A program made the translations under genes and the position numbers. A DNA stretch of 64,000 bases from NCBI RefSeq assembly GCF_039528515.1, contig NZ_BAAALT010000076.1, positions 1 to 64,000 of the forward strand, given 5' to 3'. Below the pieces are notes generated by a model. It was not told the origin of the DNA. It saw nothing but the letters and a program-made list of their open reading frames with translations, and ran no database searches. Positions 39,630 through 48,451 of this stretch are shown in pieces (within the stretch, counting starts at the first letter, position 1; each line of letters begins with the position of its first letter). This stretch comes from Luedemannella flava (lineage in GTDB: Bacteria > Actinomycetota > Actinomycetes > Mycobacteriales > Micromonosporaceae).

Positions 39630-40019
39630 CTATGTCCGGGCGATCCTGTGCATGATGAGCAGATGTCGGCCCGCTGGTCGGGCCCTCGCGGCCAAGGCTG
39701 GGTCGTCGGCCACAACCTGGGTGTCCGATGGGGTCTCGGGCAGGCGGCTCAGGTCTGTCGTGCCGACGCTCGTGTCCGGATGGATGGCGCTGACGGGCTG
39801 ACCCGATCGGCATCCATCGTCGTGGTCGGGTCCAGGCCACATCAGACCCGCCGGCCCAGAGGCGATCTCAGTCAATGCGGGCGGGCTGTCGTCGTGGTCG
39901 GCCGGCCAGTGGCCGGCGACATCGGCCACGGCGCCCGGATAGTCGTGGCGCTCCGCCGGTGGGTGACAGGCTGGAACAGCGGCCGCGGCCAGTACAGCGA
40001 GCAAGATCGCGGTAATCAT
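39630..40019 (-). CDS. putative small secreted lipoprotein
   Basis: This frame encodes 129 residues with a lipoprotein signal: MITAILLAVLAAAAVPACHP, cysteine at residue 18. The mature part is low-complexity, rich in Pro, Asp and His (HPPAERHDYPGAVADVAGHW) and resembles no family I know. GTG 40022 could add one residue. On the minus strand TTATACAT about 10 nt upstream could be a -10 box. It may be a decayed gene; coding character is modest. Confidence 0.4.
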   Translation of the reverse strand: MITAILLAVLAAAAVPACHPPAERHDYPGAVADVAGHWPADHDDSPPALTEIASGPAGLMWPGPDHDDGCRSGQPVSAIHPDTSVGTTDLSRLPETPSDTQVVADDPALAARARPAGRHLLIMHRIART

Positions 40020-40341
40020 CACATCAAAGGATGTATAACCGGACTGTTTTGCCCGAACGACCACAAAATCATGGTAATCGCATTTATATAGCAAGTCCGG
40101 CATCTACGCCCGGCTGGCGAGTCGGGATCCCGGTCGGTTCGTGGCCACCCAGCCCTGACGTTCGCCGAGGCTGACACGTTGAGCAGCTGAGAAGCGCGGC
40201 GTCGCTGATCGCGGGCGCTGTCCTGCTCTGCCTGCGCATGCGTTGTGCAGCCGGCGTGACCACGATGCGATGCACCGCGTTGCTGGGTTGGCACGTCTTT
40301 TACTTCGTGCCTCGTCATGGTTGTCGCTAAGGACCGAACCA
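40020..40341. other. 322-bp intergenic region in the copper island
   Basis: I find no convincing gene. It separates the putative minus-strand lipoprotein from the QHLHP paralogue starting at 40342. It is less GC-rich than its surroundings near 40020-40110, consistent with promoters for both sides. No CsoR-type palindrome is present. Confidence 0.5.
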
Positions 40342-41241
40342 ATGTCTAAACACATCACTCAAACACTGCGACTGCCTGTGGCTGTCGCGACCCTGCTGTT
40401 CGTCGCGTCATACGCCGCCAACTGCGGCACACCGGGGCACGCGCCGGTTTCGCTTACGGCATCAGCCGACCACGACATGCTCGCAGTGCCGACTCCCACG
40501 CCAGGCACAGAGCCGGCTACGATGCCGGTCAGTGACGGACGTAGCGCGACCGCGGCTGGCTTCACCTTGCGCCTGGCGCAGCGGTCCACCGCCCCGGGAA
40601 CGGCCACGAGCCTGCGTTTCCAGATCACCGACGGGTACGGCACGGCGGTAACCCGGTTCGCGGTGGATCAGACCGAGATGATGCACTTCTACGTTGTCCG
40701 ATCCGACCTAACCGGATTCCAGCACCTGCACCCCGAGATGGCGCCGGACGGAACGTGGTCAGTAACGCTTCCACCGCTGGAGCCCGGCACATGGCGGGCG
40801 TACACGTCGTTCATCGCAGACCAGGGCGGCGAGCAGACCGCAGTGGTCCTCGGCGACACGATCACGGTACCCGGCGAGGCTGTTACTCATCGCTTGCCCG
40901 CACCAGCCCGGAGCACCACGGTCGACGGCTACACCATCACTGTTCGCGGTGACCTGAGGGCACGGATGAGCAGCGAGCTGACGGCAACCGTGACCCGTGG
41001 CGGGATACCAGTGACCGATCTCGAGCCCTACCTCCAGACCTACGCCCACGTGACCGCCTTCCGCGAAGGAGATCTCGCGTTTGCCCATCTTCATCCGCAC
41101 GGCGACGCAACCGGCGGTCACGGTGGACCGCACCTGAATTTTGACACCATGTTTCCCCGATCGGGCAACTGGCGCTTATACGTGCAATTCCAGACCCACG
41201 GAACGCTCCACGCGGCCGCCATCACCCTGCGCGTCGGGTAA
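40342..41241 (+). CDS. secreted QHLHP-motif protein (paralogue 2)
   Basis: This is a 299-residue protein with a signal peptide or lipoprotein signal (LPVAVATLLFVASYAANCG). Domain 1 has MMHFYVVRSDLTGFQHLHPE and DGTWSVTLPPLEPGTWRAY; domain 2 has PYLQTYAHVTAFREGDLAFA followed by HLHPHG. It is clearly homologous to the proteins at 29660 and 41985. AAGGA lies 8 nt before the ATG. The Met and His content (EMMHFY) would suit copper binding. Function unknown. Confidence 0.85.
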   Translation: MSKHITQTLRLPVAVATLLFVASYAANCGTPGHAPVSLTASADHDMLAVPTPTPGTEPATMPVSDGRSATAAGFTLRLAQRSTAPGTATSLRFQITDGYGTAVTRFAVDQTEMMHFYVVRSDLTGFQHLHPEMAPDGTWSVTLPPLEPGTWRAYTSFIADQGGEQTAVVLGDTITVPGEAVTHRLPAPARSTTVDGYTITVRGDLRARMSSELTATVTRGGIPVTDLEPYLQTYAHVTAFREGDLAFAHLHPHGDATGGHGGPHLNFDTMFPRSGNWRLYVQFQTHGTLHAAAITLRVG

Positions 41242-41435
41242 TACACATCAGCCCAGCAACCAGTGTCGTGCCGCACCCGCGGCGTCCAGCCCTGATGGTC
41301 GCGACCCGCACTTCTTGGGCCGGGTTCCTGGCTGGATCACGCGACCCGACGTCGCAACCAGCTCCTGGCATGCGCGACCATGCCGGTCCCGAGCGGTGAC
41401 ACCGCTACGATGGGCCGATCGATGCGAGGGGGAAC

Positions 41436-41882
41436 ATGCGGCGGCGTGGCTCGCGACTTCGGGCGATGTCCCGTGTCGTGCTGATCCTCGCTGTGTTCAC
41501 CGGCGTTCTGGCGATGCACGGCGTGTCGTCACCCGTGTCGGTCGGCTGCTCCGCCGGCGCCGAGATGACCCCGATCGAAGAACCAGCTGTCGAGGTCGGC
41601 CACGCCATGGCTGATCGCAGTTCACGCGGCCACTCCCGCAGGGCGAATACAGATATCCGCGTGGAAGAACCTGGCCACTGCTGCGGCCACGACGAAATGT
41701 GCGTCGCCACAGTCCCTCGTTCGCCGCTGACCGCGATGCACGCCCACGCAGTCGCGGTCGTCATGGCAAACCTGCCCGCTTCCATTCACCCGCTGGAAGC
41801 CTCGTACGGGCGACACCGTTCGCCGCGGGCACCCCCTTGGGGAGCCGCGCTGCTTATCCACTTGTGCGTGTCCCGGACGTGA
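41436..41882 (+). CDS. DUF6153-like small secreted/membrane protein
   Basis: The 148-residue product has an N-terminal hydrophobic segment (VVLILAVFTGVLAMHGVSS) that matches the start of the DUF6153 group found in actinobacterial copper clusters. It is followed by a His/Cys-containing part (EEPGHCCGHDEMC; AMHAHAVAVVM). GAGGGGGAAC precedes the ATG at 41436; ATG 41466 is possible. The Cys-Cys-x-His and Met/His content suggests metal binding. Confidence 0.65.
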   Translation: MRRRGSRLRAMSRVVLILAVFTGVLAMHGVSSPVSVGCSAGAEMTPIEEPAVEVGHAMADRSSRGHSRRANTDIRVEEPGHCCGHDEMCVATVPRSPLTAMHAHAVAVVMANLPASIHPLEASYGRHRSPRAPPWGAALLIHLCVSRT

Positions 41883-41984
41883 GGACCGCTGGTTGACGCT
41901 GCCCCGTGGGCACGCCGTCACCGCAGAGTCCCGTTCCTTGCGCGCCGCCAGACGGTGGCGCGCTGTCCGGAAAGATCACCCACA

Positions 41985-42911
41985 TTGGCTGTCAACAAGA
42001 CTATTCACCCGTATGGGCGTGCGCTGGCCGTGGCCGCGCTCGCCGTCGGACTCGTGATCGGCACGGTGGCGTGCGGGTCAGGCATGTCCGGCATGAACCA
42101 TAGCGCTCCTTCGGCGACACCGACGCCGGGCGCGGCTACCGGCCACCCCGATATGACCGGCATGCCAGGCATGGAAGGTGAGCACGAAGCGTTCAGCGGC
42201 AATGGCACCTCGCCCGACGTGGACGGCATACGCTTCGCGCCGACCAGCATGGAACTTCCCGCCCGAACACAGACGTCCTTCGCGTTCAAGATTCTGGCGG
42301 CGGACGGAACGCCGGTCACGGCCTATGAGCCCGACCAGACCAAACTCATGCACTTCTACATGATCCGGTGCGACCTCACCGGCTTCCAGCATCTACACCC
42401 CACGATGGCGTCGGATGGCACCTGGACGGCCCAGCTGGCCGCGCTGCAACCCGGCAAGTACAGGGCATACGCGTCTTTCACCGCCAAAGAAGGTACGGGT
42501 GAGCTAAAGCCGCTCGTCCTCAGCGAACACGTCATAGTGCCCGGGCAGGCCGACAACGCGACCTTGCCGAAGCCGTCGCGGACCACGACCGTGGATGGCT
42601 ACACCGTCACTCTGTCCAACGAACCGATGATGGCCGGCATGGCCCACCCGCTGACCGTAGCGATTACCAAGAACGGCAAGCAGGTGACCAACTTGGAGCC
42701 CTATCTGGGCACATCGGCGCACCTCACCGCGTTCCACGATGGCGATATGGCCTTCGCTCATCTGCACCCCCAGGGGGGCCACGGCGGCCACGGCGCAGGA
42801 AGCCTGTCCTTCCAGGCGACGCTGTCCAAGCCCGGCAAGTGGCGACTGTTCCTCCAGTTCCAGACCGGCGGCGTACTACACACAGCGGCAGTGACACTCG
42901 CGGTCGCGTGA
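41985..42911 (+). CDS. secreted QHLHP-motif lipoprotein (paralogue 3)
   Basis: The product has 308 residues from TTG 41985, which has GGAAAG 10 nt upstream; GTG 41955 is in frame as an alternative. The lipobox is GTVACGSG. A Met/His-rich spacer follows (GMSGMNHSAPSATPTPG; MTGMPGMEGEHE), then the two domains seen in the paralogues: LMHFYMIRCDLTGFQHLHPT and PYLGTSAHLTAFHDGDMAFA followed by HLHPQGGHGGHG. The extra Met-rich segment suggests Cu(I) binding. A perfect 16-bp hairpin terminates the transcript. Confidence 0.85.
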   Translation: MAVNKTIHPYGRALAVAALAVGLVIGTVACGSGMSGMNHSAPSATPTPGAATGHPDMTGMPGMEGEHEAFSGNGTSPDVDGIRFAPTSMELPARTQTSFAFKILAADGTPVTAYEPDQTKLMHFYMIRCDLTGFQHLHPTMASDGTWTAQLAALQPGKYRAYASFTAKEGTGELKPLVLSEHVIVPGQADNATLPKPSRTTTVDGYTVTLSNEPMMAGMAHPLTVAITKNGKQVTNLEPYLGTSAHLTAFHDGDMAFAHLHPQGGHGGHGAGSLSFQATLSKPGKWRLFLQFQTGGVLHTAAVTLAVA

Positions 42912-42914
42912 CCC

Positions 42915-42953
42915 GTAGGTGGGCGGACACAGACACGGTGTCCGCCCACCTAC
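42915..42953 (+). terminator. 16-bp perfect hairpin terminator
   Basis: GTAGGTGGGCGGACAC (42915-42930) pairs perfectly with GTGTCCGCCCACCTAC (42938-42953) around a 7-nt loop, 3 nt after the stop of the third QHLHP gene. This is the most stable simple hairpin noticed in the window. Confidence 0.85.
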
Positions 42954-43085
42954 GCGACATTTCGTATTGGTTCCTTGTCTTGAAGATTCACATTCACTTG
43001 GCTGGCTGTCTCGTCGGCTTGAGCACCGACTGCTGCTCGATCGGCATGTCGGCCGGATAGCGCCAATGAGAAGGGAAGAAGCAAC

Positions 43086-43745
43086 GTGAAGTACCACTGG
43101 ACTCGTTGGCGAGCCGTTGCCGTGGTCGCGTCCGCGGCTTTCGTGCTGACGGGCTGTGCAACGACCGAGGAGCCGCAGAATGCGTCTCCCGTTCCCGTTG
43201 CTAGCGCCACGCCGGCGCCAACCGGCACCGAACCGGTCCCTACCGATGATGGTCCCTCGACGGTAGCCATCCCACCGGTAGACGGGCCGCACAACGACAT
43301 CGATCTCATGTTCGTGACCGACATGATCCCGCACCACCGGCAGGCCGTGGAGATGGCCGTGATGGCGCGGACCCGCGCCGAGGACACCCGGATCCTGGAC
43401 CTCGCCGCAAGCATCGAACAGTCCCAGGGCGACGAAATCACGCTCATGTCTGGTTGGCTGAGATCGTGGGGCAAGAAGGTCCCGCAACCGGACCAGATGC
43501 ATACAGCGCACGGGTCCGGCATGCTGACGCACGCGGACATGGAAGATCTGAAGGCCGCCCACGGAACCAAGTTCGACGAGATGTTCGTCGACATGATGAT
43601 CCGCCATCATGAGGGGGCCATCGAGATGGCCGAGACCACCAAGGAAAATGGAAAGAACCCGGCGGTGCGCGCGCTAGCGACCAACGTCGTGGTCATCCAG
43701 GCTGCGGAGGTCGCTGAACTCACACTCATCCAGGTGACGCTGTGA
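43086..43745 (+). CDS. DUF305 lipoprotein
   Basis: This 219-residue lipoprotein (VLTGCATT) has two DUF305 halves, each with paired His: FVTDMIPHHRQAVEMAVMA at about residues 76-94 and FVDMMIRHHEGAIEMAETT at about 166-184. The Met/His pairs are proposed copper ligands in this family. GAAGGGAAG lies before the GTG at 43086. Its stop overlaps the GTG of the Rieske gene, so both are made together. Confidence 0.9.
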   Translation: MKYHWTRWRAVAVVASAAFVLTGCATTEEPQNASPVPVASATPAPTGTEPVPTDDGPSTVAIPPVDGPHNDIDLMFVTDMIPHHRQAVEMAVMARTRAEDTRILDLAASIEQSQGDEITLMSGWLRSWGKKVPQPDQMHTAHGSGMLTHADMEDLKAAHGTKFDEMFVDMMIRHHEGAIEMAETTKENGKNPAVRALATNVVVIQAAEVAELTLIQVTL

Positions 43746-44284
43746 GCGCGCAGCGGCCGCACCATACGGCACCCGCAGGCGGCGGCGACCAAGCGGAAAT
43801 GCTTCCGCCAGCACCGTGTCTGAATCGGCGCGCCGTTCTGGCCTTGGGCTCCGTAGGCCTGGTGATCGCAGCTGCAGGCTGCGCACGTTCCGAAGACCCC
43901 GCACCCCGTTCCAGCCGGCCTAGCCCAAGCGAGCCTAGTGCGAGCCAGGCGCCACGTCCGAGTAGCGCACCGGTCAGTACCAATAATGGCCCGAAGCGCC
44001 TGACCACGACCGACGAGGTCGTTGTGGGCGGCGGAATTGTCGTCAGCGGCATTCTGGTCGTCCAGCCGGAGGAGGGCGTGTTCAAGGCCTTCGACGCGCG
44101 CTGCCCGCACCTGGGCGCCATCGTCAGCCCACCGAAGAATGGTGTCGTCAAGTGCCCCGCCCATGGCTCAACGTTCATGGACGTAGACGGCTCCCGCCTT
44201 CAGGGATCTGCCCCGCGAGGCCTCAAGGAAATCGCCATCACAGTAAGGGGAAATCAGATCCTCACCACCGAGGCCGGATCCTAG
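43742..44284 (+). CDS. Rieske [2Fe-2S] domain lipoprotein
   Basis: This 180-residue protein has a twin-arginine-like signal (LNRRAVLALGSVGLVIAAAG) ending in a lipobox cysteine, a Ser/Pro linker and a C-terminal Rieske domain. Cluster ligands are in ARCPHLGAIV and KCPAHGSTF. The downstream strands LQGSAPRGLKEIAITV are typical of QcrA-like small Rieske proteins. It is translationally coupled (GTGA) to DUF305. It suggests an electron-transfer role for metal redox at the cell surface. Confidence 0.9.
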   Translation: MSAQRPHHTAPAGGGDQAEMLPPAPCLNRRAVLALGSVGLVIAAAGCARSEDPAPRSSRPSPSEPSASQAPRPSSAPVSTNNGPKRLTTTDEVVVGGGIVVSGILVVQPEEGVFKAFDARCPHLGAIVSPPKNGVVKCPAHGSTFMDVDGSRLQGSAPRGLKEIAITVRGNQILTTEAGS

Positions 44285-44293
44285 ACAGAGTGA

Positions 44294-45259
44294 ATGCCAG
44301 TCGGGTTCGGCCCGCATGGGGTCATGCTCGGTTCAGGCCCGCTCACGCTGTTCGATCCGGCTGGCTTCATCAGAACCGTCGCCCACCACCAGCAGCGCTA
44401 CGGCGTGAAGCGGTTGTGCCAGATCCTCAACATCGCCCGATCCAGCTTCTACTACTGGCAGTCCACCGCCGCGGATCGGGCCGCCCGTGACGCCGCGGAC
44501 GCTGCCTTGGCGGTCCGGATCCGGGCGGTGCACGCTGCTCATGACGGCACCTACGGGGCACCCCGGGTCACCGCGGAACTGCGCGAGGCCGGCCAGCGGG
44601 TCAACCGCAAGCGCGTCGCGCGGGTGATGCGCCGCTACCGCATCCAGGGTCTGCGGCTGCGTCGCCGCACGAAGACCACCATCTGCGACCCGACTGCGGC
44701 CAAGGCCCCGGACCTGATCGGCCGTGACTTCACCGCCCCGGCCGTCAACCAGCGCTACGTCGGCGACATCACCTATCTGCCGGTCGGTGAACGCGGGTTC
44801 CTCTACCTGGCGACCGTCATCGATCTGCACTCACGGCGCCTCGTGGGCTGGGCGATCGCCGATCACATGCGCACCGACCTGGTCATCGACGCTCTCCACG
44901 CCGCGCAGCGGACCCGGGGCAGCCTCAACGGGGCGATCATGCACACCGACCACGGCGCCCAGTACACCGCCAAAGCCTTCGCCGCAGCCTGCCAGAATGC
45001 CGGCGTCCGGCAGTCGATGAGCAAGGTAGGCAGCTCCGCCGACAACGCCCTGGCCGAGTCGTTCAACGCGACCTTCAAACGCGAAACGCTGCAAGGCCGC
45101 CGCGCGTTCACCAACGAACGCGAAGCACGGCTGACCTCGTTCCGCTGGCTGCACCGCTACAACACCGTCCGCCGCCACTCCCGGCTCGGACAGCAGTCCC
45201 CGATCAACTACGAGCGCAGCAGTCGAACAACACAAGCTACGCTCGCGCCAGCCGCATAA
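44294..45259 (+). CDS. IS3-family transposase OrfB, 5'-truncated element
   Basis: This 321-residue DDE transposase has HTH_21 (YGAPRVTAELREAGQRVNRK), rve catalytic Asp in YVGDITYLPVGERG, second Asp in MHTDHGAQY and Glu in ADNALAESFNATFKRE. The C-terminal RYNTVRRHSRLGQQSPINYE is intact. There is no orfA in front; the Rieske gene ends 9 nt before this frame, so the left part of the element is missing. The first 20 residues or so may be chimeric. The right end is at 45264-45280. Confidence 0.88.
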   Translation: MPVGFGPHGVMLGSGPLTLFDPAGFIRTVAHHQQRYGVKRLCQILNIARSSFYYWQSTAADRAARDAADAALAVRIRAVHAAHDGTYGAPRVTAELREAGQRVNRKRVARVMRRYRIQGLRLRRRTKTTICDPTAAKAPDLIGRDFTAPAVNQRYVGDITYLPVGERGFLYLATVIDLHSRRLVGWAIADHMRTDLVIDALHAAQRTRGSLNGAIMHTDHGAQYTAKAFAAACQNAGVRQSMSKVGSSADNALAESFNATFKRETLQGRRAFTNEREARLTSFRWLHRYNTVRRHSRLGQQSPINYERSSRTTQATLAPAA

Positions 45260-45263
45260 CCCC

Positions 45264-45280
45264 GTGTCCAAGATCAGGGG
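45264..45280 (+). repeat. right terminal inverted repeat of the IS3 element
   Basis: GTGTCCAAGATCAGGGG follows the transposase stop by 4 nt. The same 17 bases recur at 48714-48730, where they end an inversely oriented orfA. This identifies them as the element terminus. Confidence 0.7.
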
Positions 45281-45293
45281 TCAAGCCCCTGGA

Positions 45294-45356
45294 TCATCAC
45301 AACTGGTCCCTGAGCTGCTGGGATGTGGTTCGGATTCTGCCAAGTATGGTCCACCC
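45294..45356 (+). repeat. direct repeat copy 1 (about 62 bp)
   Basis: This imperfect repeat matches 47506-47567. The last 22 bases, from 45334, are identical in both (ATTCTGCCAAGTATGGTCCA followed by CC). The two copies flank the GNAT/DHFR/HxlR cassette. Confidence 0.7.
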
Positions 45357-45572
45357 ATAGCCCCTGACCTCGGCAAACGTGAATCGATTGTTGGCAGTGC
45401 GCGAACCACATCGGCCAGATGTGTGGTGAGCTGGGAATATGTCGGGCGCTCAAGCGGCCACGGGCCGGTGCGTGGCATGCGGACCCGGTCCTCGCCCGGA
45501 CCGCGAGACCGTTCGACCGATTGGGTACGGGAGTCTGCACGCGTCGCCGGATCATGCCGCACGACCCGGAGG

Positions 45573-46154
45573 CTATGCCGAACCGGGCCACTCGTCGGAG
45601 AGCAGGGCATAGCCGACGCGGTCGAGCCACTCGCCGGATCGATGCAGGGAATCCCGGACGGTGTAGAACTCACGGCGCATCCCGACGCGTTCCATGAGTC
45701 GCCACGATGCCTCGTTGGCGGCGAAGCAGGTGGCCGTCACGCGGTGCAGTCCGAGATCCTCGAAGCAGAGCCGGAGCAGCTCCCGGACGGCTTCGGTGGC
45801 GTATCCGTGGCCGGCGTGCTCCGGGTGCAGCACCCATCCCAGCTCTGCTTGCACGCCGCGGGCGCGTTCGGCGATCTCCGCCTGGGCCCAGGCGTTTTCG
45901 ATCCTCAACATGAGGTCGCCGATGATCGTGCCGCTGCGCTCGATCACGAGCGTCCTGGCCAGGCTGTCGGGGTCCCGGAACCAGGTTCGGTGCTCGTTCA
46001 GGGTGGCAGAAGCACGGGTGATCCAACGGCTCACGTCCTCGTGGCGGCGGAAACGCCAGGTGGCATCGGCGTCGTCCGTGGTTGCCGGCCGCAGGGTCAG
46101 ACGGTCGGTGTGCAGTGGCCAGGTCAACACAGCAAGTCCGGTGCTCATGGTCAT
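45573..46154 (-). CDS. GNAT-family N-acetyltransferase (RimJ/RimL type)
   Basis: This is a 193-residue protein. The acetyl-CoA loop is ELGWVLHPEHAGHGYATEAV, with upstream TDRLTLRPATTDDADATWRF and downstream LRLCFEDLGLHRVTATCFAA and NEASWRLMERVGMRREF. This is the RimJ/RimL pattern: acetylation of protein N-termini or small molecules. Its ATG overlaps the stop of the reductase-like gene (ATGA), making a two-gene unit read from the HxlR divergent promoter. The cassette lies between IS remnants and may be acquired. Confidence 0.9.
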   Translation of the reverse strand: MTMSTGLAVLTWPLHTDRLTLRPATTDDADATWRFRRHEDVSRWITRASATLNEHRTWFRDPDSLARTLVIERSGTIIGDLMLRIENAWAQAEIAERARGVQAELGWVLHPEHAGHGYATEAVRELLRLCFEDLGLHRVTATCFAANEASWRLMERVGMRREFYTVRDSLHRSGEWLDRVGYALLSDEWPGSA

Positions 46155-46735
46155 GCACGCAACCTACGGACGGCGTATCGGTGGAGGGTAACGCCCTGGT
46201 CGAAGCGCACCTGCTCGACCAGGTCCAGCTCCAGCGGCTCGTGGCTGTCGAACAGCGGTCGGCCGGCACCGAGGATGACGGGGTGGGTGAAGAGCAGCAG
46301 TTCATCCAGCAGCCCGGCCCGGAGTAGCGCGGTAGCCAGCGTGGCACCTCCGACGCCGATGTCGCCCTCGGTCTGCGCGCGAAGGTCCGCGAGCGCGGGG
46401 ACGGCGTCGTCGGCATTGATGACCCGCGTGTTGTGCTCGGCGCTGGTGCGCGTTCGCGACACCAGCACCTTCGGCATCGAGGTCCAGATCTGACCGTACT
46501 CGCGAAGGAAGCCGGGCAACGAGGCGTCGTCGCGCGCTCTCGGCCAGAATCCCTCCATCGTCTCGTAGATGGTGCGTCCCTGGACCATGAGCGACAGCGC
46601 TCGCGCCCGTGAGTTGAACTCGAGATGCAGGGACTCGCCGATGCGCATCCACGATCCGCCGCCTTGCTCGTCCTTGGCGTGCTCGATCCTGAGGTCGAGG
46701 GACACGTTCATCCAGTATACGAACCGGCCTGGCAT
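46151..46735 (-). CDS. dihydrofolate-reductase-fold protein (RibD_C family)
   Basis: This is a 194-residue protein of the RibD C-terminal/DHFR-like group. It starts MPGRFVYWMNVSLDLRIEHA and contains LMVQGRTIYETMEGFWP, KVLVSRTRTSAEHNTRV, GDIGVGGATLATALLRAGLL and LFTHPVILGAGRPLFD, the usual NADPH-binding pattern. GGAGGGCTG precedes the ATG. Substrate unknown. It is divergent from the HxlR gene, which probably regulates it. Confidence 0.9.
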   Translation of the reverse strand: MPGRFVYWMNVSLDLRIEHAKDEQGGGSWMRIGESLHLEFNSRARALSLMVQGRTIYETMEGFWPRARDDASLPGFLREYGQIWTSMPKVLVSRTRTSAEHNTRVINADDAVPALADLRAQTEGDIGVGGATLATALLRAGLLDELLLFTHPVILGAGRPLFDSHEPLELDLVEQVRFDQGVTLHRYAVRRLRA

Positions 46736-46784
46736 CAGCCCTCCAAGTGATAGCGGTCTGCTACTGCTAGCCGCCACCCTAAAT

Positions 46785-46807
46785 AGAGTGATAGTAATCT
46801 GCAATCA
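46785..46807. promoter_or_regulatory. inverted repeat, candidate HxlR operator
   Basis: AGTGAT and ATCACT are separated by 11 nt in an AT-rich stretch between the divergent reductase-like and HxlR genes. AAGTGATA also occurs at 46743. The position suits autoregulation and repression of the GNAT/DHFR pair. Confidence 0.45.
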
Positions 46808-46827
46808 CTTACGAGAGAGGGCTGTCG

Positions 46828-47319
46828 ATGGATCCCGCGCCACGCTCGGGCTGCCCGATCAATCAGGCGGTCGAGGTCCTGGGCGACCCGTGGGCGATGC
46901 TCGTGCTGCGCGACATCATGTTCGGCGACCGACGTCACTTCCGCGCACTGCTCGCCGGCAGCGAGGAAGGCATCGCCCCGAACATCCTCAGCAGCCGCTT
47001 GCGGCGGCTCTCGGATGCGGGTCTGCTCACGCGGCAGGAAGCCCGGCGTGGGCAACGGGCGGCCTACTCGCTCACGGAGGCCGGCATCCAAACGTTGCCG
47101 ATCATGGTGGCGCTCGGCTCGTGGGGCCTCGCCCACCGCAGCGGCGAACGTCGCCTGCGGGTTCGTGCCGAGTTGCTACGCGACGGCGGCCCGGAACTCC
47201 TCGCTCGTTTCATGGACGATCTGCGCCACCTGCACCTCGGCGCCCCTCGGCCAGATCCTCACGCTCCGCGAGCGGCCGAGGGGCTCCACTCGGCCTACGA
47301 GACCGCATTACACGAGTAA
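46828..47319 (+). CDS. HxlR-family winged-helix regulator
   Basis: This 163-residue regulator begins with SGCPINQAVEVLGDPWAMLV, the HxlR signature (Cys followed by a helix into the wHTH), then RDIMFGDRRHFRALL, IAPNILSSRLRRLSDAGLLT and AYSLTEAGIQTLPIMVALGS. Cys9 may sense electrophiles or oxidants. It is divergent from the DHFR-like gene. Confidence 0.92.
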   Translation: MDPAPRSGCPINQAVEVLGDPWAMLVLRDIMFGDRRHFRALLAGSEEGIAPNILSSRLRRLSDAGLLTRQEARRGQRAAYSLTEAGIQTLPIMVALGSWGLAHRSGERRLRVRAELLRDGGPELLARFMDDLRHLHLGAPRPDPHAPRAAEGLHSAYETALHE

Positions 47320-47505
47320 TCGTGCCGGCAATCTCCACCCGGTCCGGCGTCACCGCGGACCAGCTCACTACGTCACCAAGGCAACTGCGAGAATTGCCGG
47401 CGACAGAGCCGGTGCCAGCAGCGACGAACCCCGATCGCGCGACGGCGGCGCTGCGGCGGCTGGGCGGTGAATCGGTCAGGGGGTGCGGCGGCGAACGGCT
47501 GATAC

Positions 47506-47567
47506 CGTCACGATTGGGCCCTGAGCTGCGGGTATGCGGTTCTTATTCTGCCAAGTATGGTCCACCA
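47506..47567 (+). repeat. direct repeat copy 2 (about 62 bp)
   Basis: It matches 45294-45356, sharing CTGAGCTGC and an exact 22-bp block at 47545-47566. It sits at the junction between the HxlR region and the decayed transposase. Confidence 0.7.
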
Positions 47568-47639
47568 ATATCTGCAGGTCAGAGTATCTGAATCTCGATC
47601 TTGTTGATTGCGGTTTGTTTATGTCTGGGGGCAGTCGTG

Positions 47640-48430
47640 CTCTGTGGGTGCCGAAAAGTCTGTCCGTGCAGGTCCAGCGGCCTGTTCATACTCATGGATG
47701 ATGCCGCCGAGGCGGTCATGTCGGCGAACGGTGAGACGCGCGATCGCGTCTTGATCAACGATCGGATCGGGCAGTAGCCGCAGCGGGCGGGCGTTGGAGA
47801 GTCCCCGGTGGGGTCGGTGTTCAGGGTCACTGTCTCGAAGAGGTCCGCGGCGAGGATGACTTCGGCTTGGGAACGCAGGAACGCCGTCCACGTCTGGCCG
47901 CCGCGGTCGGGTGCAGGGTCGATGCCGGCTTCTTTAAGGATCTCCCAGACAGTCGAGGCGGCGACCTTGATCCTGAGGGTGAGTAACTCGCCGTGGATGC
48001 GCCTGTATCCCCATGAGGCGTTCTCCCGCGCCAAGCGCAGCACCAGTACGCGGATTGACCGCACTGTCGGTGGCCGACCGAAGCGCTTCGGACGTGAGAT
48101 GCGGGCGTGGCGTGCCGCGATGAGGTCGCGATGCCACCGCAACACGGTGTCCGGGCGAACCAGCAGCCGGATCTGGTGCAGCATGCCGCGGGGCAGTTGG
48201 TTCAGGAGCGCGGCAAGCAGGGCGCGGTCGGCCGGGGTGAAGCGCACCTTCGCACCGTGCAGGTGCCGTTCGAGGACGACGATCTGGTGGCGCAGGGCCA
48301 GGATCTCCACGTCCTTGGCCCGATCGCTCATGGGCAGCAGCCCCAGCAACGCGAACGCGTTGGTCACGCCGAGGTAGGCCAGTCGAAGCAGCACAGCACG
48401 GGATCCTCCGCGATCGGCCACCCGCGACAC
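47640..48430 (-). pseudogene. decayed integrase-core transposase with internal deletion
   Basis: The N-terminal two-thirds is recognisable: MSDRAKDVEILALRHQIVVL, FTPADRALLAALLNQLPRG, LVRPDTVLRWHRDLIAARHA, RFGRPPTVRSIRVLVLRLAR, ENASWGYRRIHGELLTL and EVILAADLFETVTL, which includes the first catalytic Asp. Sequence then jumps, through a deletion and frameshift, to the C-terminal end in another frame (EHRPHRGLSNARPLRLLPDP; GGIIHEYEQAA). The central catalytic part is missing, so the element is inactive. Confidence 0.85.
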
Positions 48431-48451
48431 AACCAGACTGCCTCGACCCGT

